A stretch of DNA of 64,000 nt from Paraspadella gotoi. Its lineage: Eukaryota > Chaetognatha. Shown one piece after another: positions 1 through 41,487 of this stretch. The stretch lies in NCBI GenBank assembly GCA_051294375.1, contig CM119267.1, positions 12,115,692 to 12,179,691 on the forward strand, written 5' to 3'. The number at the start of each line of letters is the position of its first letter. Position 1 is the stretch's first letter. The notes below the pieces were generated by a model that did not search any database, was not told where the DNA came from, and worked only from the letters and a program-made list of their open reading frames with translations. Both the position numbers and the translations under genes were made by a program.

Positions 1-402
1 GGAGGCCTTAAACCACCAAAGCCTGTCCAAAGTCAGGGGCAAGATAGCTTATTTATTAAATAAATGGATAATTTTTATATTGTTGTACCAATTTCATAAA
101 AATTCAGCTCCTTGTATTTTGATGCTAGTGCGGAGTACAATAAGTATTCCCCGATCTAATACTTAAGGGAGTGGTCTTTTCATACAATTGAAACATTCTT
201 TGAAATATTTCCACTTGATTCATGATAGGGAAGCCAGGTTCTCTGGAGTGAATAAACAAGACTGTGAGAGAGTCTTGATTAAAAGCTTGCAGGGACCTGC
301 TATGTCATTATCTTGTAAGAGTGATGGAGGCCTTAAACCACCAAAGCCTGTCCAAAGTCAGGGGCAAGATAGCTTATTTATTAATAAATGGATAATTATC
401 AA
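1..402 (+). repeat. Tandem repeat family A (about 325-bp unit), window starts inside it
   Basis: The motif GGAGGCCTTAAACCACC at position 1 recurs at 326, so the window opens inside a head-to-tail array with a period near 325 bp. Related copies lie at about 10510-11092, 31267-31600 (reverse), 55815-55920 and 60077-60640, with fragments near 4392 and 7736. Full copies end with a small hairpin, TTGGT-TGT-ACCAA, followed by TTTCATA. No coding capacity was seen. The short ORFs inside are not conserved between copies. Confidence 0.85.
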
Positions 403-1205
403 GCCATGACCGGCGAAGCCGGTTCAGGCTTGATATTGATTCGGGTGAGCTTCTTTGTGACGTCGTCGTCGTCGTCGTCGTGCCGTCACGCTGTTTTTAA
501 ATAAAAACTACTACGCTTTTATAGGTTTGGCTGTCACTTACCGTTTTTTTTTAAATAAAATTATTATTAATTATTCTAAAGTTTTACAAAAGTGTGCGAT
601 CATAGTAAGTTAAAAAATTAGATATGGCTTTAACTTGAAATAGCTTTGATATTTTCTTATTACATTTGGATTTAAGTATTTTTTGTTTGAATTTCCACTT
701 TCATTATTGATTTACTGCAATATGCAAATGAGAATTATAGTACTGATTATAATATCCAAATTAGTATATATAGAAATGCTTTAAGCTAATTTACATATTG
801 CAGTATATAATTTTGAAGATGAAATTCAAAAATTTTTTTTAAATTTCTAATAAAAATGGGAACTCAAAGGATTTTTTTAATGAGAAGCTATTATCTTAAT
901 TTTAATACAAATAAAAATAAAATCTTTTACAAACTGCGATTGAAAAAATTGGAAAAGTTTCCAATTGTAAACCATTGTAACATTTTTTGCCTTTCTTTAT
1001 TTATTTTTTAATTATATAATATTTTTTTAGGCGCTGCCTTTTCTGAATCGTTTAAAAACGAGTTCAGTTTCTCTCTGTCTCTCTTTGTGTGCGATCTCTT
1101 GCGTGTTCGTTCGTTTTTTGAAAAATTCTGATTATTTTTTTCTTTCTTAAAAAACATATATATTTGATTCAGGCGCGGCCTTTTCTGAATCGTTTAAAAA
1201 AAAAA
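403..1205. other. AT-rich spacer, no gene seen
   Basis: AT-rich sequence with a short GTC-rich tract near 463-480 and homopolymer runs. No exon-like open frame with splice signals was recognised. Confidence 0.6.
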
Positions 1206-1212
1206 CGAGTTC

Positions 1213-1273
1213 AGGCTCTCTCTTCTCTCTCTCCCTCCTCTCCCTCCGTCTCTCTCTCTCTCTCCTCCTCTCT

Positions 1274-1306
<33 letters not shown>
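1213..1306. repeat. CT-rich microsatellite
   Basis: Imperfect (CT)n tract. It lies beside a partly duplicated segment: TTTTCTGAATCGTTTAAAA occurs near 1039 and again near 1180. Confidence 0.85.
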
Positions 1307-1315
<9 letters not shown>

Positions 1316-3623
1316 TACAAAAAAAAATTTCACTTTTACCACCGTTTTTTGAAAAAATTCTGACAGTAACTGACGAAGGCGGGCCAGAATTTAACATTTT
1401 TTACAATATAAAAAATCCGCAATAAAAGTCTTTTGTCCTTTTTCAACGATAACTTCACAATCAGCCTTAAAAATTGTTAAATTGTTAAAAACTATTAAAA
1501 TTTGGACGAAAAAAATGAAGAAAAGTGACTGCGCGCTTGAGAGGCACTGTGATTATACTATTATGAAATTTGAACATTTTTTTAGGTCAACATAAACGTC
1601 AAGTAGTTTTCTAACTATTAAATGATATGAAAATAATATACAGTAAAAGAATTTCGTGTTTAATCAAGTCTTTTCTTATCGGTCCAGATTGAAGTACCTG
1701 TAATAAAAGAAAAGTAGTTCTCGCGAATGAACAGAACAGGGATTAACCGATTATAGTGAATTATTCCATTAATAAGAACTAAGATAACACAGAGTAGTTA
1801 AAAGATATTTAATATTTATACTTATAAAAACTTTTGCTTTGGTTCTCATTAATTTTTTTATTTTGAAATAAAAAAAATCTTTATGTTGCTGTTTTTGAAG
1901 CGTTGTCTCACTGAGGATTGTTTGGTGGCGGCGTCAGCTTGATGTTCCCGGCGCCTTCTGCGGCCACCCTCGGCAGTCGAACATCCTAGCCACCCGCCGA
2001 AGCCGTCCACCGCTGCCGACGAGAGTAAAATCCGGCGCCACTGACGCCATTCAGTTAAGCGGCGCCCAAGTCGCAAATCTCGGCGGCGTAGTCACAGAAA
2101 ATGTCCGGCTTAGAGATTTTTGTCCCCGCTTTTATTGAAAATGTTTTTTTTAGACGTTCTTTTTCTCCGTTTTTATATTTATTTCTGTTTTATCTAAATC
2201 CAATTCGTGTGATTTATTGTCCGCGATTCATCTCCCCACCCGGACCGCTAGACCGCGCGCTTTTTTCTTTCTTTCTCCTTAAAAAAAACTAAACTGCCTT
2301 TTTGTCCGCTTCTTTCCATTGGAAATTCCAAAACTGCTTTTCATTCACGGCGTGGTAAACCTGTTCGATTTGTCGTTTACCGTTCGCCCGCTCGCCCTCT
2401 CGCCCGCTCGCCCGTTCGCCCGCTCGCCCGCTCGCCCTCACTTGAACGATCCGCTGATATTGAAATGCTTTTCATTGAAACTCGGGATTCGAAGCATTTA
2501 TCAAATGCCATTCGCCGCGTTCCTATATCGGCCTTTGCCATTGACCGTTTATGCCATTTATCAAGCGGATTCCGGTACGTGTGTCGGGCGCTTTTTGCCA
2601 CGAGGCGAAACCGAGTCTTTTGTTGCTCAGCAGACGTGACGGTCACTGTCGGTCAGTGGCGTCTCCCTGCCTCCCGCCTCCCCTTTATCACTTATTGCTT
2701 TTTTTCACTTTCGTTCGCTTTTGTTTGACTTTGTTCCCAATTGTTTCCGGGAGCGTCATAATTGTTCACGTTTTTTTCATCTATTCTTTATTTTTCAATA
2801 TTTTTTAGTATAAAAAAATTGTCTCTGAATCTTTTCATCTTAACTTTTTTTGCTTTTACTTTCATGGACTTTTTGTCTCTTATCAATTATTCATTCATTG
2901 GTAGTATAATTGTTCCCCAAACTTGGTTTTTAATACCGTCATTCAACATTTTCTTTTTCTTTTCTTAGTCCAAATACTTGGTACGAAAACTTTAAATGAC
3001 TAGTGCTAGTGGTGCTACCATTTTAAAGTAAGTTGATTTTTTCGTATTAGTTTTTCCACCAGATTCAAGACTTGAATAAAGAGCTTTTAGAACTTCAAGA
3101 GCCACATCCTCTACTCCCACACCCGACCAACGTATCTCCACGTCAATCACTTTCACGCCACCTTTGGCGCAGCGCCACTTCCGGTTTTCACTCGACTCTG
3201 AGTGTCGACGCCTTCTCGTCTCGATGAAGCGAAAACGAAAATCAGCCGAGCGAAAATCTTTTTGCTTTTTTTAGTTTACGCGTGAAAAATCGAATTGTTG
3301 GTCGTTATTATGAAGTCACTATTCTTTTGATTACTTTAAATTTATTTTTTGTTTTGTATTCTTTATTGATATTGTACTTGTGTTTTGGCTCACGTGTAAT
3401 ATAGTAGATCAGACTCCATCAATCATAGGTACTTGACTACTTGTGCGATCGAGAACCAAGCGCCGTAATCCATACGTTTTTTTAAAAAAATGTTGTTTTT
3501 CAAATTAATCCACTAACTTCAATAACCGATGAGATGCAAGATCAATTGCAACAGAAATGAATACAGAACTAGTCGATTTATTTCTTTCTAATTAATTCAA
3601 TTGTTTGCGGGGGAAAAAAATTA

Positions 3624-3706
<83 letters not shown>

Positions 3707-4390
3707 CAATTGATAAGTTTCTTCTTTTCCAAGCTTCGTCTTTCTCTCTCTCCAACTCTCCAATAAAAATTCCTTCATTTCGTTCATTACCATTTTCTCT
3801 GTTTGCAATTTCTTGACAAAATGTCTTCGGTTTGCACCATTTAACATCGTCGGTTCTCCCCTAGAGGCTGAACTTAGGTAATATTTTGCCTGATTAACTG
3901 AGCAAAGTGTCACTCAAATTACTATTATCTTATTAAAGATGGAAAAATGTGAAAAAAGATATAAAAATGCATCAATGATTCAAATCACCCAAAAAAACTT
4001 TGAATGTTTATTTGAATTCTTTATTTGCTCTCATTAGATTTACTTGACTCATAACCAAGCTGATTATGTAAAAAGATTCGTTTAAGATACAGAATTTATA
4101 AAACTAATGGTCATGATATACAAACAAAAAAGTATAAGAAAATTCGGCCTCCAGCTATTTTTTATCATTAACAAAAGTTTTCACTCAGTTAAAGTGAGAA
4201 ATAATATTGTTACTAATCTCATTTATTAGCATATTAGACATCTTAATCTTAATCAAAAAACCATGTGCTGGACTCCAAACCCTGTCACCAAACTTGGTCA
4301 AAGCTGCAAATTTTTTTTTAATAAGATTAATTTTTTTTATTCCAAATATTTTAGGTCCAAAACTAATATAATATCAATGTTATGCAAAAT
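1307..4390. other. Spacer, no recognised gene
   Basis: Mostly AT-rich. A GC-richer island at about 1899-2150 keeps an open plus-strand frame for about 80 codons, but I recognise no domain and no clear splice sites. A CGCCCGCT-type short tandem repeat lies at 2386-2440, and a (CT)n tract is listed separately. These could be 5' sequences of the downstream glycosyltransferase gene, but nothing shows it. Confidence 0.4.
3623..3703. repeat. (CT)n microsatellite
   Basis: Almost pure CT dinucleotide run of about 80 bp. The LSLSLS and REREER reading frames across it are artefacts of the repeat. Confidence 0.95.
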
Positions 4391-4526
4391 TTTATGAAAT
4401 TGGTACAACCAATATAAAATATAAAATATATTTGAGAAAGATTTATAGTTTAAAAAATAATACCTTAAAATATTATATTTCATTAATTTGTTAATTAATT
4501 ATCAATTTGTTTGAATCTATTTAAAA

Positions 4527-5011
4527 TAGGGCCAATCTTTGTCAATGGGGTGGGTCAGAAGTTTGTTTTGGGAACTTTCCCAAATGAAACTTCATACATT
4601 TGAATTTTGTATTTTTAAAAGCAGATTGAGATAGCTTATAAAAAGTTGTCTAAACAAAGTATAATTCTTTTTTCAATATTTTGATGATAAGTGAGTCAAA
4701 TCATCATCATCATCATCGTCATCCAATGATTTTAGCAGTTTTTATTATTTTTTAGTAATAAAACAACAAAATTTTAAAAAGTTGTAATTACATTTTTTGC
4801 TTAACTTTTTAGCTTATCAGAATCAATTAAAACAACTTAAAATATCAAAAAAGATTTTTAACATTATATAGCAATATAATAATTTTATTTTTTTAATTAC
4901 TCATGGTTGGGAATATTTTTTCAAAAAAATATTTTAACACAATAATTAATACCAATAATGGGTTAGTTTAATGCAGTTCCCATTAGATTTGGAATTTGGT
5001 CGGCTACCGCT
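4527..5011. mobile_element. Repeat family D, copy 1 (hAT-like MITE)
   Basis: About 485 bp matching a second copy at 50266-50877. Both share a start of TAG(A/G)GCCAA, an internal ATCATCATC tract and an end of GGTCGGCTACCGCT. Here the flanking octamers are ATTTAAAA and AGTTAAAA (7 of 8 identical); at copy 2 they are identical. The end resembles hAT termini (AGCGGTAGCC on the reverse strand). No transposase is present. Confidence 0.65.
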
Positions 5012-5041
5012 AGTTAAAATAATGTTTCTCTTATTTTTAAC

Positions 5042-5353
5042 AAATTAGATTGTAAATTTGTAATTTATGTTTATGTTTTAAAGCTACTTTCGTCAATTAA
5101 AAATTGCCTACTTTTATTCAGTTAACTACTAGGTAAACCAAAAAATTGTCTATTACGTACTTAAGAAAATATCTTTACCTAAGTTCACCCCTTATAAATT
5201 AGATTGTAAATTTGTAATTTAAATTTATGTTTTAAAGCTACTTTCGTCAATTAAAAATTGCCTACTTTTATTCAGTTAACTACTAGGTAAACCAAAAAAT
5301 TTTCTATTACGTACTTAAGAAAATATCTTTACCTAAGTTCACCCCTTATAAAT
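5042..5353. repeat. Tandem duplication, 2 x about 155 bp
   Basis: AAATTAGATTGTAAATTTG starts at 5042 and again at 5197. The following 150 bases are nearly identical, through TTCACCCCTTATAAA in both copies. Confidence 0.9.
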
Positions 5354-5468
5354 CTCCCCCTCCCTTCCTTCCACTCTTTTTCTGCCATTCCTTTGTTATC
5401 CTTTCACTTACGCCTCTCTCTCTCTCTCGCTCTCTCGCCCGAATACAAATTGCGATTCTTTTCCATAG

Positions 5469-5594
5469 AATCAAACGCCGGCGACTCGGGGCGACGCCGG
5501 TGACGTGTGGCGAAGTCGGCTTTGTCGTCGAATTGGCGCCCGCGTCATTCGACGCCGACGAGGACGTCAAGGCCGGGCGGCGGCGTTGTCGACC
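5469..5594 (+). CDS. Candidate stem-region exon of the GALNT10-like gene
   Basis: A pyrimidine-rich acceptor (TTCTTTTCCATAG) precedes a GC-rich open frame ending at a possible GTAGAC donor. The frame contains CGEVGFVVEL followed by an acidic stretch (DADEDVKAG). This resembles the GE-x-G-x-x-V segment that precedes the catalytic domain in GALNT enzymes. Its 3' phase (two bases left over) fits the first firm exon at 9922. However, the usual segment with FN-x-Y-x-SD and LPD-x-R would still be missing, so at least one more exon is expected. This is inference from weak similarity. Confidence 0.35.
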
Positions 5595-6134
5595 GTAGAC
5601 GTTGTTTATTATTCTGGATGTTTAGCTTACAGGAGACGATGGGCCATTTCAGTCTCTTAGATCAGCCTTTCTGCTTTTTTCCGTTTTCTTTGTTTTTTTG
5701 TTGTTGATTGTTTGGACGCTTTTTTCTGTGCTATATTTCTGAGAAAATCTAATGTTTAGGTTATTCATATATTCGTTATCTTGTAAAGCTATAGGACGTC
5801 CGAAAAAATTAGTAATTAATTAGCAAATATCAGAAAAAAAAAGTAAAATAAATCCTAGTAATAATACTATATAAAAACTATGTATAATTCAGATTAAAAC
5901 AACTTGAAAACATTTTCTCTGATTTTAAAGTCGTCACCTTTCGTTGCATTACTTTTTTCTACTTTATTCTAGGAATGCGTTTTTATTTGCCGTTTTTTAT
6001 ACTTCTCAAAAAGGAGATATATATTTAGCTCGTACACGTTCAACTTCGTTGTTCACACACAACTTTGACGCGCGCACACCGAGCCTTTCAAACTCGAAAC
6101 TCGATTTTTTTACGGCGCCGATAAAAGCAGCGGT

Positions 6135-6400
6135 CCCCGACGGCGCTTCCCCTTTCCCCTCGGATGCTTCCCCTTCCCCGGTTCCCCGAGGTGACTACCC
6201 CTTTTCTTTTGGATGCTTCCCCTTATTCGGGTCCCCAACGGCGTTTCCCGCTTCCTCTTCAGCTGATTCCCCTTGACGCTACGCAACCTTGCTTCCCCAT
6301 TTTCTCGCATGCTTCCCCTTCCCCGTTTACTCGAGGGCACTTCCCCATTCCTCTTGAATGCTTCCCCTTACCAGGGTCCCCGACCTTTACTAAGTTCCCT
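6135..6400. repeat. Degenerate pyrimidine-rich minisatellite
   Basis: Repeated blocks built around GATGCTTCCCCTT, for example near 6162, 6210, 6308 and 6357, separated by CCCCGA/GTTCCCC-type spacers. The proline/serine-rich frames across it follow from the repeat. Confidence 0.75.
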
Positions 6401-6589
6401 CCCCTCCCGTTCTCCCCTCTGACTCTCCTCAGTGAGTCCTCATTCCCTCTTCCAACTCATCACTGCACTACCCGATTTTTCTTTCGCACACTGCAAACCA
6501 CAAAAAAGATGCCAAATGCGCCCGGCGTCAACAATTCGACCGGGGAATAAAAAAAAGGCATGAGAGTGACGCTTTCATCTTTGAAAGAC

Positions 6590-6595
6590 AGAGAG

Positions 6596-6642
<47 letters not shown>
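6590..6642. repeat. (GA)n microsatellite
   Basis: GA run beginning with a few GAAA units. Confidence 0.95.
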
Positions 6643-6647
<5 letters not shown>

Positions 6648-6720
6648 GCAAACAAGAGTTTTTCACCATTTTCTTCTCTCTGACCCTTTTCGGTCATTAC
6701 TTTCCTAGATTTCCGTATGT

Positions 6721-6725
6721 CTTCC

Positions 6726-6796
<71 letters not shown>
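6721..6796. repeat. (CT)n microsatellite
   Basis: CT run about 80 bp after a GA run on the same strand, so the two could pair as a weak foldback. Confidence 0.95.
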
Positions 6797-6799
<3 letters not shown>

Positions 6800-8877
6800 G
6801 CCTCATAAGACAGAAATGTTTTTCTTTTCTTTTTCTCCGATTTTCCTTCACTTATCTTTTTTCTTCTTCTTTTCGCTTCGTCGATTTCCCTCCATTTTGT
6901 TTCTGTTCTTCAATTCCAACTCTCCCTCAGTTTAGCGTTATTTCGTCCAACCTTAACCACGCCCTTTTTAAAGTTCGTACTGTCAAGCCCCTAAAATTTG
7001 AGTAGTAATATTCGAGTAAACTTCATTCTATCTTTGTCGTCTAAGTCGCACAGGGATAAAACTGCCTGCGGTCCGCCATCTTTTTGTCACCTTCTACTTC
7101 CCACCCCGATAACTTCTACATCACCATCCCCGGTCCAATGGGCTTTGTCGAAAATTTCTCGACCCAGAAATTTCTCACCCCGTGATTTACCGATTCGACG
7201 ACGACGACGACGACGACTAAGGTGACGACGACAGCGACTCGACAAGACGCAGGAAAATGGGGACGAAAGTAAAAGACAATGACGTCATTATTGAAAACAA
7301 CATCGAGAGATAAAAGCGGTGACGGAAACGAGAGTGAAAAATCATGACTTTGAAAACCAGGATATCATTTTTAATCTGCATCTGAGATTCGACCATGGGA
7401 ATCCCTTTTCACGTTTATACGATTATTAGTTTTAAAAATCTGAGTTTAAGATGTCACAAAACTGATGAAGCTTGAGAGAACCTGCGCCTTCCCCATCCCT
7501 CATCCTCGTCCAACCATCTCAGACCCAAAGCGAAAGATAGATGTAGTTGCGGCTTCGGTCACTGGAAATAAAACGACCCCATTTCACTTAGTAGGCCTTT
7601 GACCCGGTCGACCCGGAAAACCGGCGACCCTTTTGTTTTGAGTGAGCGAACGACGGCCGTTTGGAGCGTTGACCGCGTCGTCTCTGAATGACCGATCAAA
7701 ATAAAAGATTTCGATCAATGGCGAGTCGAATTTTCTTTATGAAATTGGTACAACCGTTATAAAGATTATCCATTCATTTAATAAATAATCTAACTTTCCC
7801 CTGAATTCCGTCTGACTTATATACGTATTCTTCCTATGGCGCCAACGGGGATCGGCTTTGCTACTTGACGTTCAACTCAGAATGTTACGCAATGAAAAGA
7901 ATGCATGACGTTATTGCTGACGACAAATGACATGGATTCCATTAGCAATGTTTTGTTTACAACTTTGCACATTTTGTAAAATCTTTTTCTATCTACTGCT
8001 ACATTTATCAGCTTATATTTTCCATTAACCCTTTTTAATAATATCATACTTTGATAAGATTACTAATAATAACTGGTAAACGCGCTATCATTTCCGACCC
8101 GATGCAAAAACAGTAATTAACTTTAGTTTTCGAGATTTCTCAATTAGTTCACTCCTTTTTCACGTTTCCGCTCACTCACGTTGAATCACATTTTTTTAGT
8201 TTTTATTTTGTGTTTTTTTTTTCTGGCGGACGTGGAGAAGCGAGGGAATTAGTTCAAAGCCGAGTCGAGCGGAAATCTTGGCAAAAGCTTCTTTTGTTTC
8301 ACGTTGTCTTTTGTTTTTCCGCCTCGGTCTCCCGTTAGGATTTTATCTTGTCCTATGTATCTAGCTGCCATATCAGTATCAAGCATTGGAGATTAATTTT
8401 AGTCCTTATACAATACACTACAATACAAACTATACTCTTCTTTGGTTTTAAAATCTATTTTTAAATCCACGCCTTTTAGTATTCGTCTGTTCAATTTAAA
8501 AAAAAAGTAAAAAGAGGAATGGAGGAGAGCAGTAGTGATACTTAGAGAAGGACTTTTGTAATTCTTGTCGGCGTCAAAAGAAAAAAGACTTTAAAAAAAA
8601 AAACGGTTTGAAAAATGGGGGACGTAAACATCCTGAAGCGTTTGCTTGTAAACTAGCTGAAGATTGAAAATCGGAAGACTCAAGTTTAACTTAAGTTATT
8701 TTAATTAATGTTTCAAATCGGGGCTGGAACAGTTCGAGAAAAGAGATTGAGAATTTCGGGTTTTTTCAGCACTGGCTTGGCAGGTATCGTAAATTATGAA
8801 AACGCAACATTGCTGGTTGGAATATATTCTATATACTAGTATATAAGCTATTATGGTGGACTAAAATCCACCAACCG

Positions 8878-9060
8878 TTCTTCAGCGGCCATTGGTGCAG
8901 GAGGCAAGTCATTCGCCTCCCTAAACAAAGATCCGGGGTTCTAGCCCGTTAAGAGCAGTTAAGAGGGACGGGGCGCTTAACCCGCCTGTAATACGGTGTT
9001 ACATCATGATCCGAAGCTAGGGACTGCTTAAAAGTGCTTATATTGAACGGTTCTGTCGCT
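8878..9060 (+). mobile_element. tRNA-derived SINE-like sequence
   Basis: A TGGTGCAGGAGG stretch (A-box-like) is followed about 35 bases later by GGGGTTCTAGCCC (B-box-like), spaced as in an internal RNA polymerase III promoter. The remaining 120 bases are an unrelated body. The head is degenerate and will not fold as a functional tRNA. Confidence 0.55.
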
Positions 9061-9604
9061 CATAACAATTATTACTGTCTCTTCACTATATTTGATTTCA
9101 TTTTAATAATAAAATGATAATTATATTAATTTTATACTATTCACAATATTTAATTTCATGATGGGAGAACGCAAAAAAAAAAGAAAAGCTGAAAAGTCTA
9201 ATTTTAAAGAACAAGAGTCCGCGGGAAGGCTTGGCCTGGCGCTCCCTCGTTGGCGCGTTAACGGCAGAATCTTTCACTGGCGGAAAAAACGGAAGCCGAA
9301 CCGCCATCGTTCTTGGCGGCAGAACAAATAACCACTCAGAATTGGCTGACGTCGCCAACGGTCAACCTTTGAACCCCATTTTTTCTCTTTTCGCTTCCAA
9401 TTTTCGATCTCACTTTTCGATTTTCGATTCTCACGCTCTTTCGCTCGTTGTGATTCGAAGTAGGGGACGAGGGAAATAAAAGATGAAGGACAGAAAGAGG
9501 GAAACTCTGGCGTGACGTGACAAATTTGAAGCGCTCTTTCGTTGGGTGAAAAAATTTAATGCCCAATGGGATGGGGCATCTCACTGTTAGCTTTGGGAGC
9601 TTCC

Positions 9605-9785
9605 GACCCTCAGGGTCTCCTCCTGTCACTGGCGTGGATACCCTAGAACGGTCTCGCTATGCCAAGGCGGAGGGAAGTCGTTAGGACTGTGGATGGAACG
9701 CATAGCCTGAGATGGGTGCGTTCCCCCTCTGAGCCAATGGATAAACGACGCTGGATGTCAGGCGGTGTGAATATACCGCCACAAT
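9605..9785. mobile_element. SINE-like repeat family B, copy 1
   Basis: Shares GGTCTCGCTATGCCAA, AGTCGTTAGGACTGTGGATG and GTTCCCCCTCTGAGCCAATG with copies at about 29614-29790 and 31085-31250. All end in a GGCGGTGTGAA hairpin. On the reverse strand TTGGCTCAGAGGGGGAACGC resembles a tRNA A box, so a tRNA-derived SINE read in reverse is likely. Confidence 0.7.
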
Positions 9786-9921
9786 ATGTCAGTTATTTTA
9801 GTAATAAATAGGCCCACTGCGAACAGTTCTAGCCAAGATATAGTATTAAATTTTATAATACGTTCCGAAACAGTTGCTTTGTTCAAAAAAGCAAATCTTT
9901 CCCGAATACTTCCGCCAACAG

Positions 9922-38938
<29,017 letters not shown>

Positions 38939-39539
38939 CGACGGGGTTTTAAAGCGTGCGAGGGGAATTATAACTTGGGGTCGAGGGGGGCGGAAAAGTG
39001 TCAACTGCAGCGAAGCTACCACGCCGAACTCAGCCGACAAAGACAGCGACTAGTTACTAGTTAGTCTCCCCAAAATATCGACAGGTGCCTAAATTTAGAG
39101 GACGTCATCTCCCTCAACCGAATCGACTGACGTCAGAGACGAGAGGGGAAAAAAAAGAGCATCGACAACAAAAAAAGAGGGAGGGAGAGAGAGAGAGATA
39201 GAAAAGGGGGAGGAAGAGGATGAGGAAGAGGTGGAGGAGGAGGGTGGGGAAGAGGACTTTTCGTTATGGGTCACGAGAAAAAAGATTAAAGCGAAAACCC
39301 ATTGGTCTTCGTTTTGGCAGTGATCCCATTTTTTTGCTCCAGTAATGATCATCTTTTCTGGTCCTTATCTGTCCCAACTCCTTCAATGATCTTCCAGTTC
39401 ATCATCTCAAATAAGTCCTCAGAACGCTAAACGTTTTTTTTTGGGGGGGTGGCGGATTAATTCTGGGACCATAAATCATCTCAGTAGAAAAAAAAATGAG
39501 TGAAACCAGATTCTCTCAGCCTTTGAAAAACAAGAACGG

Positions 39540-39800
39540 AAATTCAAATGTGCGTTGCGCTACAGCCCACAGTGACTTTTTTAGTATGTCTTTTATTCTT
39601 TATAGTTTTATAATTTCCTGAAGGAGGCGCTAGCAGTCACTTAGATTTGAGGTTTTTTCCTGTCTTAACAAGTGAGCAACCAATTATAGGCTAGTTATGA
39701 GCATTTTTAACGTAAGTTGGGCAGATCGAACGACAGACCGACCGAGAAGTGTCTCATAGAGTTGCTCCGCGAGTACTCGTGGCTCAACTGAAAAGTCTAG
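39540..39800 (-). repeat. Repeat family C, copy 3 (reverse)
   Basis: Reverse complement contains GAGTACTCGCGGAGCAACTC and a CGGTCGGTCTGTCG tract like the copies at 15.5 and 20.9 kb, and AATGTGTTGCGC-like sequence at the far end. Confidence 0.55.
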
Positions 39801-40430
39801 TTTTATATTGTGTGACTTGGGACTCCGCCAATTTTAAGGTTCCTCTGCGCTCTCCACGTACTCCATTCTCCAGCGCCCCGAAACGAAAATAAAAAATATT
39901 TAAAACAGTCTAACTTTGTCTTTGGAGATAAGCGACATCTTATTGGGCGACGCGTTATCAGCGCAAAGGCTCGGCCACGCCTCCAATTTTTCACCGGAAA
40001 AAGACGTCTTTCTCGGGAACAACTCAAACTTATTTAAATATCTTCCGTCGAATGTAATTATAGATCCAAAACGTATCGTTTATAATTCGTGGTCTGTGAT
40101 ATTTTTTTAAAGTGTGCCATGCTTCCATGTCATTGTAACTGTGTCTTTGTCCCTCAGAGTCCCTTCCCCATTTTCTCCCTTCGCTTTCATTGCGCTCCAT
40201 GAATTTTTCTTTGAAGTTTGATGTATTCTTGTATTTGCTTTTGTTTTAAATTCGAGCTTTTAAAATTCTCGAACTCATGCTTTCTCTTTTTAGTTTTTAC
40301 TATAAAAAAAATATAAAAAAAACTAAAAATAAAAATTCAATATTTGTGTCTGTTTCAATCTTTTATTAAATTTTTTTTGCATACGGTTTTTCCTTGTTTA
40401 CTCGGATTTTAGCAGGGAAATAAAAACAGA

Positions 40431-40487
<57 letters not shown>
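40431..40487. repeat. (GA)n microsatellite
   Basis: GA run. Confidence 0.95.
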
Positions 40488-40490
<3 letters not shown>

Positions 40491-41374
40491 AAAGGGAAAA
40501 AGAGTGTTCTAGTTATTTATTTATTTTCTATTCCTTCAAAACGAGAAGATATCCGGCCGACTCTCTTCTCCAGATTGAGTAAAGGCCTCGACGATTTATT
40601 TTGAAGGTTTCCGCGTCTTCGCACAAGAAAACGAGGGATTTAAATAAAAATATAAATTATAAAAGATGGAGTTGGACCTGTTGGTTTTAGGGGTGGTTAA
40701 AAGAAAAAGGGAGGAGGAGGAAAAAAAGATTCGAAGGAAAGGAGGTAGCGACGATAAAACCGAGGAAACATTCTGAGAATAGAAAAGAAAGAAAGAAAGA
40801 AAGAAAGAAAGACAGTCGAGGCGAAAGAAGGTCATACGTAAAGTCAGAAAGAAAGATCGAGTGAAAGAAAGAAAGCTTCCCGTTTTCACCGAAAACGGTC
40901 ATTCCGGTTCTTAGGGGTTGGACGAATGGCGAACGGCTGGTGGCGAAACTGGCGTCAGTCGAATGGCAAATAGCGAGTGACGGATGGCTAATGGCCTTCT
41001 TCTACTCTCCCGATGCTTTTCTCACGCTAACTTTCTCTCGTCGAGGATCAAAAGAGAAGAAGAGAAAAGTCCAGTTTCCTCTCTTCTTTTTTTCCTTCCC
41101 TGAGTCGCCAGGGACTTTTGCTTTGGCTTTCGAAAGAATGTGAGGGAAACAACGACGCGGAATACATGATTCGCAGGCTACCTGTTCTTATCTTCTTTTG
41201 TAGAGATAGAAAGGTAGAGAGTTTGAGAGTAAGAGAGAGAGAGAGAGAGAGAGAATTGAATTTGAATTTGAAAAACAAAGTGCGAGCTTTAGGCTTGTAC
41301 TTTAAACAGCCCTAAAAAGCTACCTTATCTTATGATTTGTAAGTATTAATAGTTTTTTTAGTTTTCATGGTACT

Positions 41375-41378
<4 letters not shown>

Positions 41379-41461
<83 letters not shown>

Positions 41462-41487
41462 GAAAGAGAGTGAGAGAGAGAGAGAGC
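41379..41487. repeat. (GA)n microsatellite
   Basis: GA run of about 100 bp with two small interruptions. Confidence 0.95.

Larger units (their letters stand above)
5595..9921. other. Gene-poor stretch 5' of first firm GALNT exon
   Basis: Holds a pyrimidine-rich minisatellite, GA/CT microsatellites, one family A fragment (7736-7796) and two SINE-like sequences. At 9786-9890 an open frame contains SETVALFKK, faintly like the SD-x-I-x-L-x-R motif expected upstream of the GALNT catalytic domain, but it is out of frame with the next exon and no junction was found. Confidence 0.5.

Noticed and set aside
301-380. Hammerhead-like reading of family A (TGATGGAGGCC with AAGCCTGTCC)
   Set aside because: The GAAA box is absent and the core lacks CTGATGA; the resemblance is limited to a small hairpin.
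1858-2150. GC-rich open frames on both strands near 2 kb
   Set aside because: No domain, no convincing splice sites and no start context; kept only as a remark in the spacer entry.
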